Position numbers and translations under genes: made by a program. Under the pieces are notes generated by a model that saw nothing but the letters and a program-made list of their open reading frames with translations, was not told the DNA's origin and ran no database searches. Below are positions 43,307 through 52,465 of a stretch of 64,000 bases of DNA, one piece after another (position 1 is the first letter of the stretch; every line of letters starts with the position of its first letter). The DNA comes from Flavobacterium bernardetii (GTDB lineage Bacteria; Bacteroidota; Bacteroidia; Flavobacteriales; Flavobacteriaceae), in assembly GCF_011305415.1 (NCBI RefSeq), contig NZ_JAANOQ010000002.1:181186-245185 (forward strand), written 5' to 3'.

Positions 43307-43335
43307 TATTTACATATTTATCTTACTTTTGCCAC

Positions 43336-43863
43336 ATGAGAAAATTAGCCAACGCCGAATTAAATCGTATTAGTAAAGAAGAATTTGCAGATGCAAAAAA
43401 AACACCTATTATTATTGTGTTAGATGATATTAGAAGTTTGCATAATATTGGTTCTGTGTTTAGAACTTCAGATGCTTTTTTGATTGAAAAAATCTATTTA
43501 TGTGGTATTACGGCTGTTCCGCCAAATAAGGAAATTCATAAAACAGCTTTGGGTGCTACGGAAACCGTGACTTGGGAATACGCGAAAGAGGTATTGGAAG
43601 TAGTGGCGAAATTGAAAGCAGAAAACGTTAAAATTTATTCGATTGAACAAACGGAAAATGCGATTATGTTGGATAATTTTCAACCTGAAAAGGAAACCAA
43701 ATATGCGTTAATTTTTGGTAATGAAGTCAAAGGTGTTTCTCAAGAAGCGATTAATTTATCGGATGGCGTGATTGAAATTCCGCAATTAGGAAGTAAGCAT
43801 TCGTTGAATATTTCTGTTAGTGCTGGAATTGTTATTTGGGATTTGTTTCAGAAATTGAAATAG
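43336..43863 (+). CDS. SpoU/TrmH family RNA methyltransferase
   Basis: A protein of 175 residues with the knotted SPOUT core: NIGSVFRTSDAF, LIFGNEVKGVSQEAI and IPQLGSKHSLNISVSAGIVIWDLF. It methylates a ribose 2'-hydroxyl in tRNA or rRNA; the position is not evident. A TACTTTTG element lies just 5 bases before the start (43324-43331), hinting at a leaderless or very short-leader transcript. Confidence 0.88.
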   Translation: MRKLANAELNRISKEEFADAKKTPIIIVLDDIRSLHNIGSVFRTSDAFLIEKIYLCGITAVPPNKEIHKTALGATETVTWEYAKEVLEVVAKLKAENVKIYSIEQTENAIMLDNFQPEKETKYALIFGNEVKGVSQEAINLSDGVIEIPQLGSKHSLNISVSAGIVIWDLFQKLK

Positions 43864-43886
43864 GTACACAGATTTTACAGATTTTT

Positions 43887-43953
43887 TTGTCATGCTGAAC
43901 TTGATTCAGCATCTAATCTGATTTTAGAAACTGAAACAAGTTCAGTTTGACAA
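43887..43953. repeat. REP-like inverted pair
   Basis: A unit at 43887-43915 (hairpin GCTGAACTTGATTCAGC) faces a second, diverged one in opposite orientation at 43926-43953. It fills the space between the convergent methyltransferase and folK-dNK genes. Confidence 0.8.
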
Positions 43954-43961
43954 TTCGAGAA

Positions 43962-45098
43962 CTAATTTTCTATTTTCTTATGAATCTCATTCAAAATAAA
44001 AACAAAATCTTGTTGTTTTTTTACGAAATCTAAATCGGAAATATCAATAATTAATACGTTTAAATCGGCTTGTGATTTGATGTAATCTAAATAGCCACGA
44101 TTGATTTTTTCTAAATATTCAGCTGGAATTTCTTGTTCGTAAGTTCTACCACGTTTTTTGATATTGGCTAATAAACGCTCGGTGTTTTGATACAAATACA
44201 CATATAAATCAGGTTTTGGCATGTCTTTGTACATGATGTCAAACATCGTTTTGTATAAACGAAATTCGTCTTCTTGTAATGTAACTTTGGCGAAAATGAT
44301 CGATTTAAAAATATGATAATCGGCCACCACAAAATCTTTAAACAAATCAAATTGTGCCAAATCATCCGATAATTGTTGGTAGCGATCTGCTAAAAAAGAC
44401 ATTTCTAAAGGAAACGCATATCGACTTTGGTCTTTATAAAATTTAGGTAAAAACGGATTATCTGCAAAACGTTCTAAAACGGTTTTAGCATTACAATCTT
44501 CCGCAATTTTTGTTGCTAAAGTGGTTTTTCCAGCGCCAATATTTCCTTCGATGGCGATATAATTCAGTTGTTGGAAATCTAAATTTTCTATTGGATTTTT
44601 TAAGTGTCCTATTTCTGTAATTTCAGAAGTGTCTTCACAAGAAAGAATCAATTCTGAAATAGATTTGTTTAGTTTTGGATGCTGCCATTTTGGAGCCACA
44701 TCTCGCAAAGGAAACAAAACAAATTTTCTGTTCTGTAAATGAATATGTGGAACAATTAGATTTTCCGTTTCAATACTATCATCGTTAAAAGAAATAATAT
44801 CAATATCAATTTTTCTTGATTCGTAATTTCCAGAATGACTTCTAATTCGACCTAACTCTTTTTCTAATTTTAAAATCTGACTCAATATTTTTGGCGCCGA
44901 TTTATGCGTATGAATCATAACCACACAATTATAAAAAGCTTCACCTTCAAAACCCCAAGCAGGTGTTTCATATACTTTTGAAACCTGAATTATGGTAGCA
45001 ATAGTATGGTGAATAGCATCAATACAGGTTATCAAATTTTCCAATTTGTGCCCCATGTTTGTGCCTAAAGAAAGTGTAATTGTATTTTGTGTCTTCAT
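43962..45098 (-). CDS. folK: Fusion of FolK pyrophosphokinase and deoxynucleoside kinase
   Basis: A protein of 378 residues with two domains. Residues about 1-165 are FolK (LSLGTNMGHKLENLITCIDAI, then WGFEGEAFYNCVVMIHT, then ELGRIRSHSGNYESRKIDIDIISFND), making the pyrophosphoryl donor step in folate synthesis. Residues about 180-378 are a deoxynucleoside kinase (IEGNIGAGKTTLATKIAEDC, then LEMSFLADRYQQL), recycling deoxynucleosides. This fusion is known from other Bacteroidota, so it is not an assembly artefact. Confidence 0.9.
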   Translation of the reverse strand: MKTQNTITLSLGTNMGHKLENLITCIDAIHHTIATIIQVSKVYETPAWGFEGEAFYNCVVMIHTHKSAPKILSQILKLEKELGRIRSHSGNYESRKIDIDIISFNDDSIETENLIVPHIHLQNRKFVLFPLRDVAPKWQHPKLNKSISELILSCEDTSEITEIGHLKNPIENLDFQQLNYIAIEGNIGAGKTTLATKIAEDCNAKTVLERFADNPFLPKFYKDQSRYAFPLEMSFLADRYQQLSDDLAQFDLFKDFVVADYHIFKSIIFAKVTLQEDEFRLYKTMFDIMYKDMPKPDLYVYLYQNTERLLANIKKRGRTYEQEIPAEYLEKINRGYLDYIKSQADLNVLIIDISDLDFVKKQQDFVFILNEIHKKIEN

Positions 45099-45211
45099 CT
45101 GTCAACAAATTAACAAACAATTTTACACTTATACTTTACAAAAAATATTTTTTTATGAACATGTAACAAATTCGTTCAAAAGGCTACTTATCAGTATATA
45201 AAACAATAATT

Positions 45212-46984
45212 ATGAATTTTTTTAAGAGTGTATTTGCTACTGTTGTAGGAATATTTTTATTTATGTTGCTTAGTTTTTTCTTATTGATTGGACTTGGAGC
45301 ATTATTAGGAAGTGGAGAGGATAAAGTAAAATTGAAAGATAATTCGGTTATTCAGCTAGATTTAGCGAAAATTAATTTCGATTATGCAGGGAAATATGAA
45401 TCGGATAGTCCGTTCAGTTCTTTAATGATGTCGAAAGATAAAGTAGGTTTTATTGAAGTTTTAAAAGCGATTGATGCTGCAAAAACAGACGATAAAATCA
45501 AAGGAATTACGATAGTTAACAACCAATCTGGTTTAGGATTAGCACAAAGTAAAGAATTAAGAGACAAATTAGAAGATTTTAAAAAATCGAAAAAGTTTGT
45601 TTATGCGTATGCGAATATTTTTTCTCAAAAAGAATATTATATCAGTTCTATTGCGGATCAAGTATATTTGAATCCAGCTGGAGAAGTTGATTTTAAAGGT
45701 TTAGGAACAGAAATGTTATTCTTTAAAAATTTCCAAGATCAAACGGGTTTAAAGATGGAAATTATCCGTCACGGAAAATTCAAAAGTGCGGTGGAACCTT
45801 ATTTAGCTCAAGAAATTAGTCCAGAAAACAGAGAACAAGTTACGGTTTTATTACAATCAGTATGGAAAACCATCGTGACAGATATTGCTAAAAATAGAAA
45901 TATTTCTGTTGCGCAATTAAATACGATTGCTGATGGTTTATTAGCAAGAACTCCACAAATGGCTTTACAACAAAAATTGGTGGATAAAGTGGCTTATGAA
46001 GATGAGTTCAATGACATGTTGAAATCAAAATTAAAAGTTGAAAAAGAGGAAGATGTAGAATCAATTTCTATTACTGATTATGTAAATAATGCTTCAGCAA
46101 AATCGGAAGATTATACGAAAGATGATATCATTGCAGTCATTTATGCACAGGGACAAATTAATGGTGGAGAAGGTGATGTAGATTATATTGGAGAAGGTTC
46201 TATTAATCGTTCACTTAAAGAAGCGAGAGAAGATGAAGATGTGAAAGCTATCGTACTTCGTGTAGATAGTCCAGGTGGAAGTGCTTTGGTTTCTGAATTA
46301 ATTTGGAGAGAAATTGAATTGACTAAAAAAGTAAAACCTGTTGTTGTTTCAATGGGTAATTTAGCTGCTTCTGGTGGATATTATATTGCTTGTAATGCGA
46401 ATACCATTTTTGCTGAACCAACAACTATTACAGGTTCTATTGGTGTGTTCGGAATGTTGCCTAATGCGCACGGATTTGCTACTAAATATGGAGTAAATGC
46501 AGAACAAGTTCAAACCCATAAAAACGCTATCGGTTACAGTGTTTTCGAACCAATTTCTGAAGAATATAAAACATTCGCTTTAGAAGGTGTGGATCAAATT
46601 TATAAAACGTTTGTGAATAGAGTAGCGGTAGGAAGAAAAATGACTTTCGACCAAGTTGACGCGATTGCACAAGGTAGAGTTTGGACAGGTTCCGATGCAA
46701 TAAAAAATGGTTTAGTAGATAAATTAGGAAATTTAGATGCGGCTATTGCTCATGCAGCAGGTTTAGGAAAAACGAAAAGCTACAGAACAGAAAATTACCC
46801 AGAATACAAGAAAAATTTCAATGAGTTTTTAGAAGGATTAGCAGGTGCGAGTATCTACAAATCTAAAGAAACCATGATGAAAGAAGAATTAGGGGAAGAA
46901 AATTATAATTTGCTTAAAAAATTAAAAGTAATGCAAAACAGAAAAGGGGTGCAAATGCTTATGCCTTTCGATTTGAGTTTGTAA
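45212..46984 (+). CDS. sppA: Signal peptide peptidase SppA, 67K type
   Basis: A protein of 590 residues with one N-terminal membrane segment (VFATVVGIFLFMLLSFFLLIGLGALLG). The dyad is visible: general base Lys191 in IRHGKFKSAVEPY and nucleophile Ser387 in NLAASGGYYIA. As in E. coli SppA there are two homologous halves. It degrades cleaved signal peptides at the membrane. A terminator follows. Confidence 0.92.
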   Translation: MNFFKSVFATVVGIFLFMLLSFFLLIGLGALLGSGEDKVKLKDNSVIQLDLAKINFDYAGKYESDSPFSSLMMSKDKVGFIEVLKAIDAAKTDDKIKGITIVNNQSGLGLAQSKELRDKLEDFKKSKKFVYAYANIFSQKEYYISSIADQVYLNPAGEVDFKGLGTEMLFFKNFQDQTGLKMEIIRHGKFKSAVEPYLAQEISPENREQVTVLLQSVWKTIVTDIAKNRNISVAQLNTIADGLLARTPQMALQQKLVDKVAYEDEFNDMLKSKLKVEKEEDVESISITDYVNNASAKSEDYTKDDIIAVIYAQGQINGGEGDVDYIGEGSINRSLKEAREDEDVKAIVLRVDSPGGSALVSELIWREIELTKKVKPVVVSMGNLAASGGYYIACNANTIFAEPTTITGSIGVFGMLPNAHGFATKYGVNAEQVQTHKNAIGYSVFEPISEEYKTFALEGVDQIYKTFVNRVAVGRKMTFDQVDAIAQGRVWTGSDAIKNGLVDKLGNLDAAIAHAAGLGKTKSYRTENYPEYKKNFNEFLEGLAGASIYKSKETMMKEELGEENYNLLKKLKVMQNRKGVQMLMPFDLSL

Positions 46985-46991
46985 TACAAAT

Positions 46992-47030
46992 AAAAAAACG
47001 CCATTCTTACAAGTTTGGCGTTTTTTTTTA
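46992..47030 (+). terminator. Intrinsic terminator after sppA
   Basis: AAAACGCCA and TGGCGTTTT (stem about 46996-47024), followed by a long T run. Confidence 0.9.
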
Positions 47031-47063
47031 ACAATAATTTAGTTAAATTTTATACTTTGGTAT

Positions 47064-47071
47064 TAACTTTG
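47064..47071 (+). promoter_or_regulatory. -7 promoter element of the AsmA-like gene
   Basis: TAACTTTG fits TAnnTTTG and lies 35 bases before the start at 47107. No matching -33 element is seen. Confidence 0.4.
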
Positions 47072-47106
47072 TAGTCAATTAAAAAAATCTTCAAAAAATC
47101 AGTCTT

Positions 47107-49686
47107 ATGTTGAAAAAAGTTTTAAAATGGTCGGGAATTTCAGTGCTTTTACTTGTAATTGTTTTAGCTGCTGTGCCTTTTTTGTTTAAAGATAAAATTA
47201 AAGCAAAGATTTTAACAACGATTAATGAAAATGTAAACGCTAAGGTTGCATTAGAAGACGTGAGTTTAAATTTATTTAAAAGTTTTCCTAAAGCGAATGT
47301 AACACTTGACAAAATGAGTGTAATTAACAACGCACCTTTTGCTGGTGATACCTTAGTATATTCCGATAAAATCAACTTAAAAATGAGTATGATGGAACTG
47401 TTCAATGGTGAAGATGAACCGATGAAAATTGAATCTATCAGTACAGAAAACACAAAATTAAATATCCTTTTTAATAAAGATGGAATTGGTAATTATGATA
47501 TCGCTTTAAAGAAAGACGAAAAAGAAGCTGCAAAAGAAGAAAAGCCATTCGCGTTAAGCATTCAGAATTATGAAGTGGAAAATTTAAGATTCACTTATAA
47601 AGATGAAGCTTCTAAAATGAAAATGGTTTTAGATAGTATCAACCATGAAGGAACTGGAAATTTTGAGCAAGATGTTTTAGATTTAGATACAAAAACAACA
47701 GCCAACTTAACTTTCGATATGGATAAAAGTAATTTTATGCGTAACGTAAAAATTTCATTAGATGCTGTTTTAGGAATCGATTTAAAAAACAGTAAATACA
47801 CGTTCAAAGAAAATAAAGCGTTAATCAATCAATTGCCTTTAAATTTTAACGGATTTATTCAAATGGTGGAAAAAGGTCAAGTGTACGATCTATCTTTCAA
47901 TACTCCATCATCAGATTTTAAAAACTTTTTAGGCTTAATTCCTGCAGCATATGCTGGAAGTTTAGATGGAGTTGAAACAACAGGAAAATTTGAAGTAAAA
48001 GGAAAAGTAAAAGGTGATTTAACAGACACAACAGTTCCAAAGTTTAATATTGAAATGTTATCTAATAACGCTTCTTTCAAATATAAAGATTTACCAAAAT
48101 CGGTAAAAAATATTTCAATTGACACACATATTGTCAACGAAACAGGTTTAATGAACGACACTTTCGTAGATTTAGATAAGTTATCATTCGCAATTGATCA
48201 AGACGTTTTCAATGCCAGTGCTCATATTAAAAACCTGACCGAAAACCCAAATATTGATGCGGCTTTAAAAGGAGTAATTAATTTAGCGAATGTTTCAAAG
48301 GCGTATCCTGTAAAATTAGAAAAACCATTAAATGGAATTTTAAGAGCAGATGTAAAAACAGCTTTTGATATGAAATCGGTAGAAACGAGTCAATATCAAA
48401 ATATTAAGAATTCTGGAAATATAAACTTAACAGGTTTCAATTATGCTGGTCCAGAAATGGCAAAACCAGTAAGTGTAGCCGTTGCCGATGTATCATTTAA
48501 TCCAACCAAAATTAACTTGAATAAGTTAGCGGCTAAAACAGGAAAATCAGATATTAATGTATCAGGAAGTTTAGATAATTTTTACGGATTCTTGTTTAAA
48601 AACCAAATCTTAAAAGGGAATTTCAACTTAAATTCATCTCTTTTTGCGGTTTCCGATTTCATGGCGCCAACTACAACAACGAATGATGAAGGAAAGAAAA
48701 CTACAGAACAAGTAAAAATTCCAAGTTTCTTAGATTGTACCTTAAATGCTAAAGCAGCAACAGTTATATATGATAATTTAAATCTGAAAAATGTCGCTGG
48801 AACGTTAATCATTCGCGATCAAGCTGTGAACTTGAAAGGTTTAACAATGGATATTTTTGGCGGGAAAATTGGTTTAAACGGTTTAGTTTCAACAAAAAAT
48901 AAGGTTCCAACTTTCGATATGGATTTAGGATTGTCTTCTGTAGATATTAGTCAAACTTTTTCGATGTTAAATACATTGAAAACAATCACTCCAATTGCAG
49001 ATGTTATTAGTGGTAAAATGAATTCGACAATTAAGTTAAACGGAAATTTAACACAAGCTATGATGCCAGATATTAAAAGTATTTCTGGGGATTTATTAGG
49101 AACTATTTTACAAGGTTCGTTAAATAAAAGCAAATCGACTTTATTAACAGAGTTAAGCAGTAAAGCTACGTTTTTAGATTTGAAAGATATAAATTTAAAA
49201 GATGTAAAAGCAGCTTTGTCATTTGATAAAGGTAAGGTTTCTGTAAAACCATTTACATTAAAACATAAAGATATTTCGGTTCAAATTGCAGGTTCTCATG
49301 GTTTTGATCAGAATATGAATTACGACTTAAAATTTGATGTTCCAGCTAAATATTTAGGTAAAGATGTCAATAATTTAATTGCGAAATTAACACCAGCTGA
49401 TGCTAAAAAGTTAGAAAATGTTCCTGTAAACGCCATAATGAATGGTAGTTTTAAATCGCCAAAAATCACAACAGATTTACAAAGTGCGACAAAAAACGTA
49501 GCGTCTCAATTAGTGAAAATGCAAAAAGATAAATTGGTGCAACAAGGAACTGGCGCATTATCAAATATTTTAGGAGGGAAAAAACCAACAGACTCTACAA
49601 AAACTACAACCACACCAAAAGAACAAGTTGGTGGTGCTATTAAAGATGGTTTAAAAGGTTTGTTTGGTAAGAAGAAAAAGGAATAG
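47107..49686 (+). CDS. AsmA-like protein
   Basis: A protein of 859 residues: one N-terminal membrane segment (ISVLLLVIVLAAVPFLF), an AsmA-type N-terminal region (ENVNAKVALEDVSLNLFKSFPKANVTLDKMSVIN) and a long beta-rich body with many repeated strands; the C-terminal part has KVSVKPFTLKHKDISVQIAGSHGFDQNMNYDLKF. AsmA-type proteins are thought to form lipid-conducting bridges between inner and outer membranes. A low-complexity Lys/Thr tail ends the protein. Confidence 0.85.
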   Translation: MLKKVLKWSGISVLLLVIVLAAVPFLFKDKIKAKILTTINENVNAKVALEDVSLNLFKSFPKANVTLDKMSVINNAPFAGDTLVYSDKINLKMSMMELFNGEDEPMKIESISTENTKLNILFNKDGIGNYDIALKKDEKEAAKEEKPFALSIQNYEVENLRFTYKDEASKMKMVLDSINHEGTGNFEQDVLDLDTKTTANLTFDMDKSNFMRNVKISLDAVLGIDLKNSKYTFKENKALINQLPLNFNGFIQMVEKGQVYDLSFNTPSSDFKNFLGLIPAAYAGSLDGVETTGKFEVKGKVKGDLTDTTVPKFNIEMLSNNASFKYKDLPKSVKNISIDTHIVNETGLMNDTFVDLDKLSFAIDQDVFNASAHIKNLTENPNIDAALKGVINLANVSKAYPVKLEKPLNGILRADVKTAFDMKSVETSQYQNIKNSGNINLTGFNYAGPEMAKPVSVAVADVSFNPTKINLNKLAAKTGKSDINVSGSLDNFYGFLFKNQILKGNFNLNSSLFAVSDFMAPTTTTNDEGKKTTEQVKIPSFLDCTLNAKAATVIYDNLNLKNVAGTLIIRDQAVNLKGLTMDIFGGKIGLNGLVSTKNKVPTFDMDLGLSSVDISQTFSMLNTLKTITPIADVISGKMNSTIKLNGNLTQAMMPDIKSISGDLLGTILQGSLNKSKSTLLTELSSKATFLDLKDINLKDVKAALSFDKGKVSVKPFTLKHKDISVQIAGSHGFDQNMNYDLKFDVPAKYLGKDVNNLIAKLTPADAKKLENVPVNAIMNGSFKSPKITTDLQSATKNVASQLVKMQKDKLVQQGTGALSNILGGKKPTDSTKTTTTPKEQVGGAIKDGLKGLFGKKKKE

Positions 49687-49688
49687 CT

Positions 49689-49765
49689 TTGTCATTCTGA
49701 ACTTGTTTCAGAATCTAAATCAAAATAGAATCAAAGAGAAGCTGAAACAAGTTCAGCTTGACAAA
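49689..49765. repeat. REP-like inverted pair
   Basis: A unit at 49689-49716 with hairpin ATTCTGAA/TTCAGAAT and a second at 49737-49765 in inverse orientation, just before the terminator at 49775. Confidence 0.85.
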
Positions 49766-49774
49766 TAAACAAAC

Positions 49775-49807
49775 AAAAAATGCCAAGTGAAAACTTGGCA
49801 TTTTTTA
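49775..49807. terminator. Bidirectional terminator
   Basis: AAAAAATGCCAAGT (49775-49788) pairs with ACTTGGCATTTTTT (49793-49806). It separates the convergent AsmA-like and pruA genes and can serve both. Confidence 0.9.
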
Positions 49808-49824
49808 TATCTGATACTTAAAGA

Positions 49825-51450
49825 TTATCCTAAAAACGGATAGCTATAATGTTCTGGTGTAACGAAAGTTTCCTTAATTGTTCTTGGAGAAACCCAACGC
49901 AATAAGTTTTGTGCAGAACCAGCTTTGTCATTTGTTCCAGAAGCTCTTGCTCCACCAAATGGTTGCATTCCTACAACAGCACCAGTCGGTTTGTCGTTGA
50001 TATAGAAGTTTCCGGCTGCGTTTTGTAAAGCTACAGTTGCTTCTTCAATAGCGTAACGACATGTACTTAAAACAGCACCAGTTAAAGCATATTCAGAAGT
50101 TTGATCTACTAAAGTTAATGTTTCAGCCCATTTCGCATCTTCATATACATAAATTGTAATAACTGGTCCGAAAAGTTCTGTTTCCATTGTTGCATATTTC
50201 GGATTTGTAGTTACGATAACTGTTGGCTCAATAAAGTAACCTTTAGATTTATCGTAGTTTCCACCAATAATAACTTCTGCATCAGCATCTTTCTTAGCTT
50301 GATCGATAAAACTCGCTAATTTATTAAATGAACCTTCGTGAATTACTGCTGTGATAAAGTTTGAAAAATCTTCTGGCGATCCCATTTTCATTGAAGCAAC
50401 ATCTGCAATTAATTGTTCTTTAACAGCTGGCCACATAGATTGTGGAATATAAGCTCTTGAAGCTGCAGAACATTTCTGTCCTTGAAATTCAAAAGCACCA
50501 CGAGTAATTGCTGTAGTAACTTGTTTTACGTTTGCCGATGGATGAGCGATAATGAAATCTTTTCCTCCAGTTTCACCTACAATTCTTGGGTAAGTTTTGT
50601 AATTGTGAATGTTTTCTCCGATTTTTTTCCAAATTTCTTTGAAGATAAAAGTCGAACCTGTATAGTGAATTCCAGCAAAATCTGGTGAAGCTAAAACCGT
50701 ATCTGTAATCATAACTGGATCACCAAAAACAACATTAATTACACCATCTGGAACTCCAGCTTCTTTGAAAACATCAATAATAATTTTTGCAGAAAAAACT
50801 TGACTATCACTTGGTTTCCAAACCACAACGTTACCCATTAATGCCGCACTTGCAGGTAAATTAGCCGCAATTGCCGTAAAGTTGAAAGGAGTTACAGCGT
50901 AAACAAAACCTTCTAAAGGTCTGTATTCCACTCTGTTCCACATGTCTGAGTTTGATGCTGGTTGGTCTGCGTAAATTTGTGTCATGAATTCTACGTTGAA
51001 ACGTAAAAAGTCGATTAATTCACAAGACGCATCAATTTCTGCTTGATGAATTGTTTTAGATTGCGCGATCATTGTTGCAGCATTTATTTTTGCTCTGTAC
51101 GGACCAGCGATTAATTCAGCGGCTTTTAAAAAGATAGCGGCACGTTGTTCCCAAGCCATGTTAGCCCATTTTGTTCTGCTTTCTAACGCATTAGCAATGG
51201 CTTTTTCTACATGTGATTTTTCAGCTAAATGATACGTTCCAACAACGTGTTGGTGATCATGTGGCGCCGACATGTTTTTAGTGTTTCCAGTGAAAATTTC
51301 TTCAGAACCAATATATAAAGGCACATCAATTTTCGAATTCCACATCGCTTTGTAAGCTTCTAAAACTCTTGTTTTTTCTGGAGAATTTGGTGCGTAACCT
51401 TTAACTGGCTCGTTTACCGCTTTTGGTATATTAAAAAATCCTTTTAACAT
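49825..51450 (-). CDS. pruA: L-glutamate gamma-semialdehyde dehydrogenase
   Basis: A protein of 541 residues, aldehyde dehydrogenase fold. The catalytic Cys lies in FQGQKCSAASRAY; the general-base Glu in VGETGGKDF; and the C-terminal GGARASGTNDKAGS is family typical. It oxidises glutamate semialdehyde from proline or ornithine to glutamate. No proline dehydrogenase gene is beside it. Confidence 0.94.
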   Translation of the reverse strand: MLKGFFNIPKAVNEPVKGYAPNSPEKTRVLEAYKAMWNSKIDVPLYIGSEEIFTGNTKNMSAPHDHQHVVGTYHLAEKSHVEKAIANALESRTKWANMAWEQRAAIFLKAAELIAGPYRAKINAATMIAQSKTIHQAEIDASCELIDFLRFNVEFMTQIYADQPASNSDMWNRVEYRPLEGFVYAVTPFNFTAIAANLPASAALMGNVVVWKPSDSQVFSAKIIIDVFKEAGVPDGVINVVFGDPVMITDTVLASPDFAGIHYTGSTFIFKEIWKKIGENIHNYKTYPRIVGETGGKDFIIAHPSANVKQVTTAITRGAFEFQGQKCSAASRAYIPQSMWPAVKEQLIADVASMKMGSPEDFSNFITAVIHEGSFNKLASFIDQAKKDADAEVIIGGNYDKSKGYFIEPTVIVTTNPKYATMETELFGPVITIYVYEDAKWAETLTLVDQTSEYALTGAVLSTCRYAIEEATVALQNAAGNFYINDKPTGAVVGMQPFGGARASGTNDKAGSAQNLLRWVSPRTIKETFVTPEHYSYPFLG

Positions 51451-51594
51451 TGTATTTAATTTGACAATTAGACAATAAGACGATTAGACAATTTTTAGTT
51501 TGTCGTAATTTGATGTAAAAGTACAAAGGATAAATTGAATTTGGAAATAAATTATTGGGTACACGGATTGAACGGATAGTAATGATTTACTCAA

Positions 51595-52026
51595 TTATAA
51601 ACTGAATTTTTTTCCTTGAGAATAGTCAATTGGCAATTCAGGGCTTTTTATTCCAAATGGAGTAGAGCCTATTTTGTTATTATAATAAAATTCCTCTTTG
51701 TTATCAGTAAATCTTCCAGCGCACAATAGATTAAATGTTGTGCTTTTTCTACTTGATTTAAGTACATTAATATTAATCCAAACTGGAACTTTATTTTTTC
51801 GATAAAGTAAATCGATTACTTCAATGTCGATTAAATTTAATTTTATAATTCCGTTATCTTCTTGATAAAAATCAAATTGATTAAAATTTAAATCATCATT
51901 TGAAGCGTTTAAAATTACATTGTATTTAAAATCTGTAGTGAGTTTGTCTTTTACGAAATGTTCTGCAAATTTAAGAGCAATTAAACTTGATTCTCTTAAA
52001 TGAAGTATAAATTCATCTCTTGTCAT
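51595..52026 (-). CDS. Hypothetical protein
   Basis: A protein of 143 residues. It begins MTRDEFILHLRESSLIALKFAEHFV and contains LRESSLIALKFAEHFVKDKLTTDFKYNVILN; no signal peptide, membrane segment or known domain. It starts one base after the apaG stop, so the two are co-expressed. I cannot assign a function. Confidence 0.6.
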   Translation of the reverse strand: MTRDEFILHLRESSLIALKFAEHFVKDKLTTDFKYNVILNASNDDLNFNQFDFYQEDNGIIKLNLIDIEVIDLLYRKNKVPVWININVLKSSRKSTTFNLLCAGRFTDNKEEFYYNNKIGSTPFGIKSPELPIDYSQGKKFSL

Positions 52027-52027
52027 T

Positions 52028-52414
52028 TTAATTTATCGCAAAAGGAACATTCAATTTAAAAGTCGGAATTTGAACTTCAAAGCTTTCAGAAGTAGTGAAA
52101 TTTAGCATCGTGTAAAAACCATTCATTGCACCAATAGTTGAATGTAACATACAACCAGAAGAATACACATATTTGTCACCAGGAATAATAATTGGAGTTT
52201 GACCAACTACGCCTTCACCATCTACCATTTCAGTAAAATTTAGAGAATCGAAAATTTCCCAATGACGCGCTTGTAATTGTACAATATCAGAACTTAAATT
52301 TTCAATGGTAATTTCATATGAAAAAGCATAAAGAACAGTATGCTCTTTATAATAATTGCCTTCGAAACGAGTGGCGACCGAAATTTTTATACCGCTGGTG
52401 ATTTGAGTAACCAT
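52028..52414 (-). CDS. apaG: ApaG domain protein
   Basis: A protein of 128 residues matching ApaG: VTQITSGIKISVATRFEGNYY, then the YAFSYEITIENLSSDIVQLQARHWEIFDSL block and GEGVVGQTPIIIPGDKYVYSSGCMLHSTIGAMNGFYTM. ApaG proteins have a fibronectin-like fold and have been linked to cation resistance and diadenosine tetraphosphate levels; the exact role is unsettled. Confidence 0.93.
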   Translation of the reverse strand: MVTQITSGIKISVATRFEGNYYKEHTVLYAFSYEITIENLSSDIVQLQARHWEIFDSLNFTEMVDGEGVVGQTPIIIPGDKYVYSSGCMLHSTIGAMNGFYTMLNFTTSESFEVQIPTFKLNVPFAIN

Positions 52415-52465
52415 ATTGTGTTTTTAGTTAAATCAAAGTTACTGAAAAATAAATATAACTAAATG

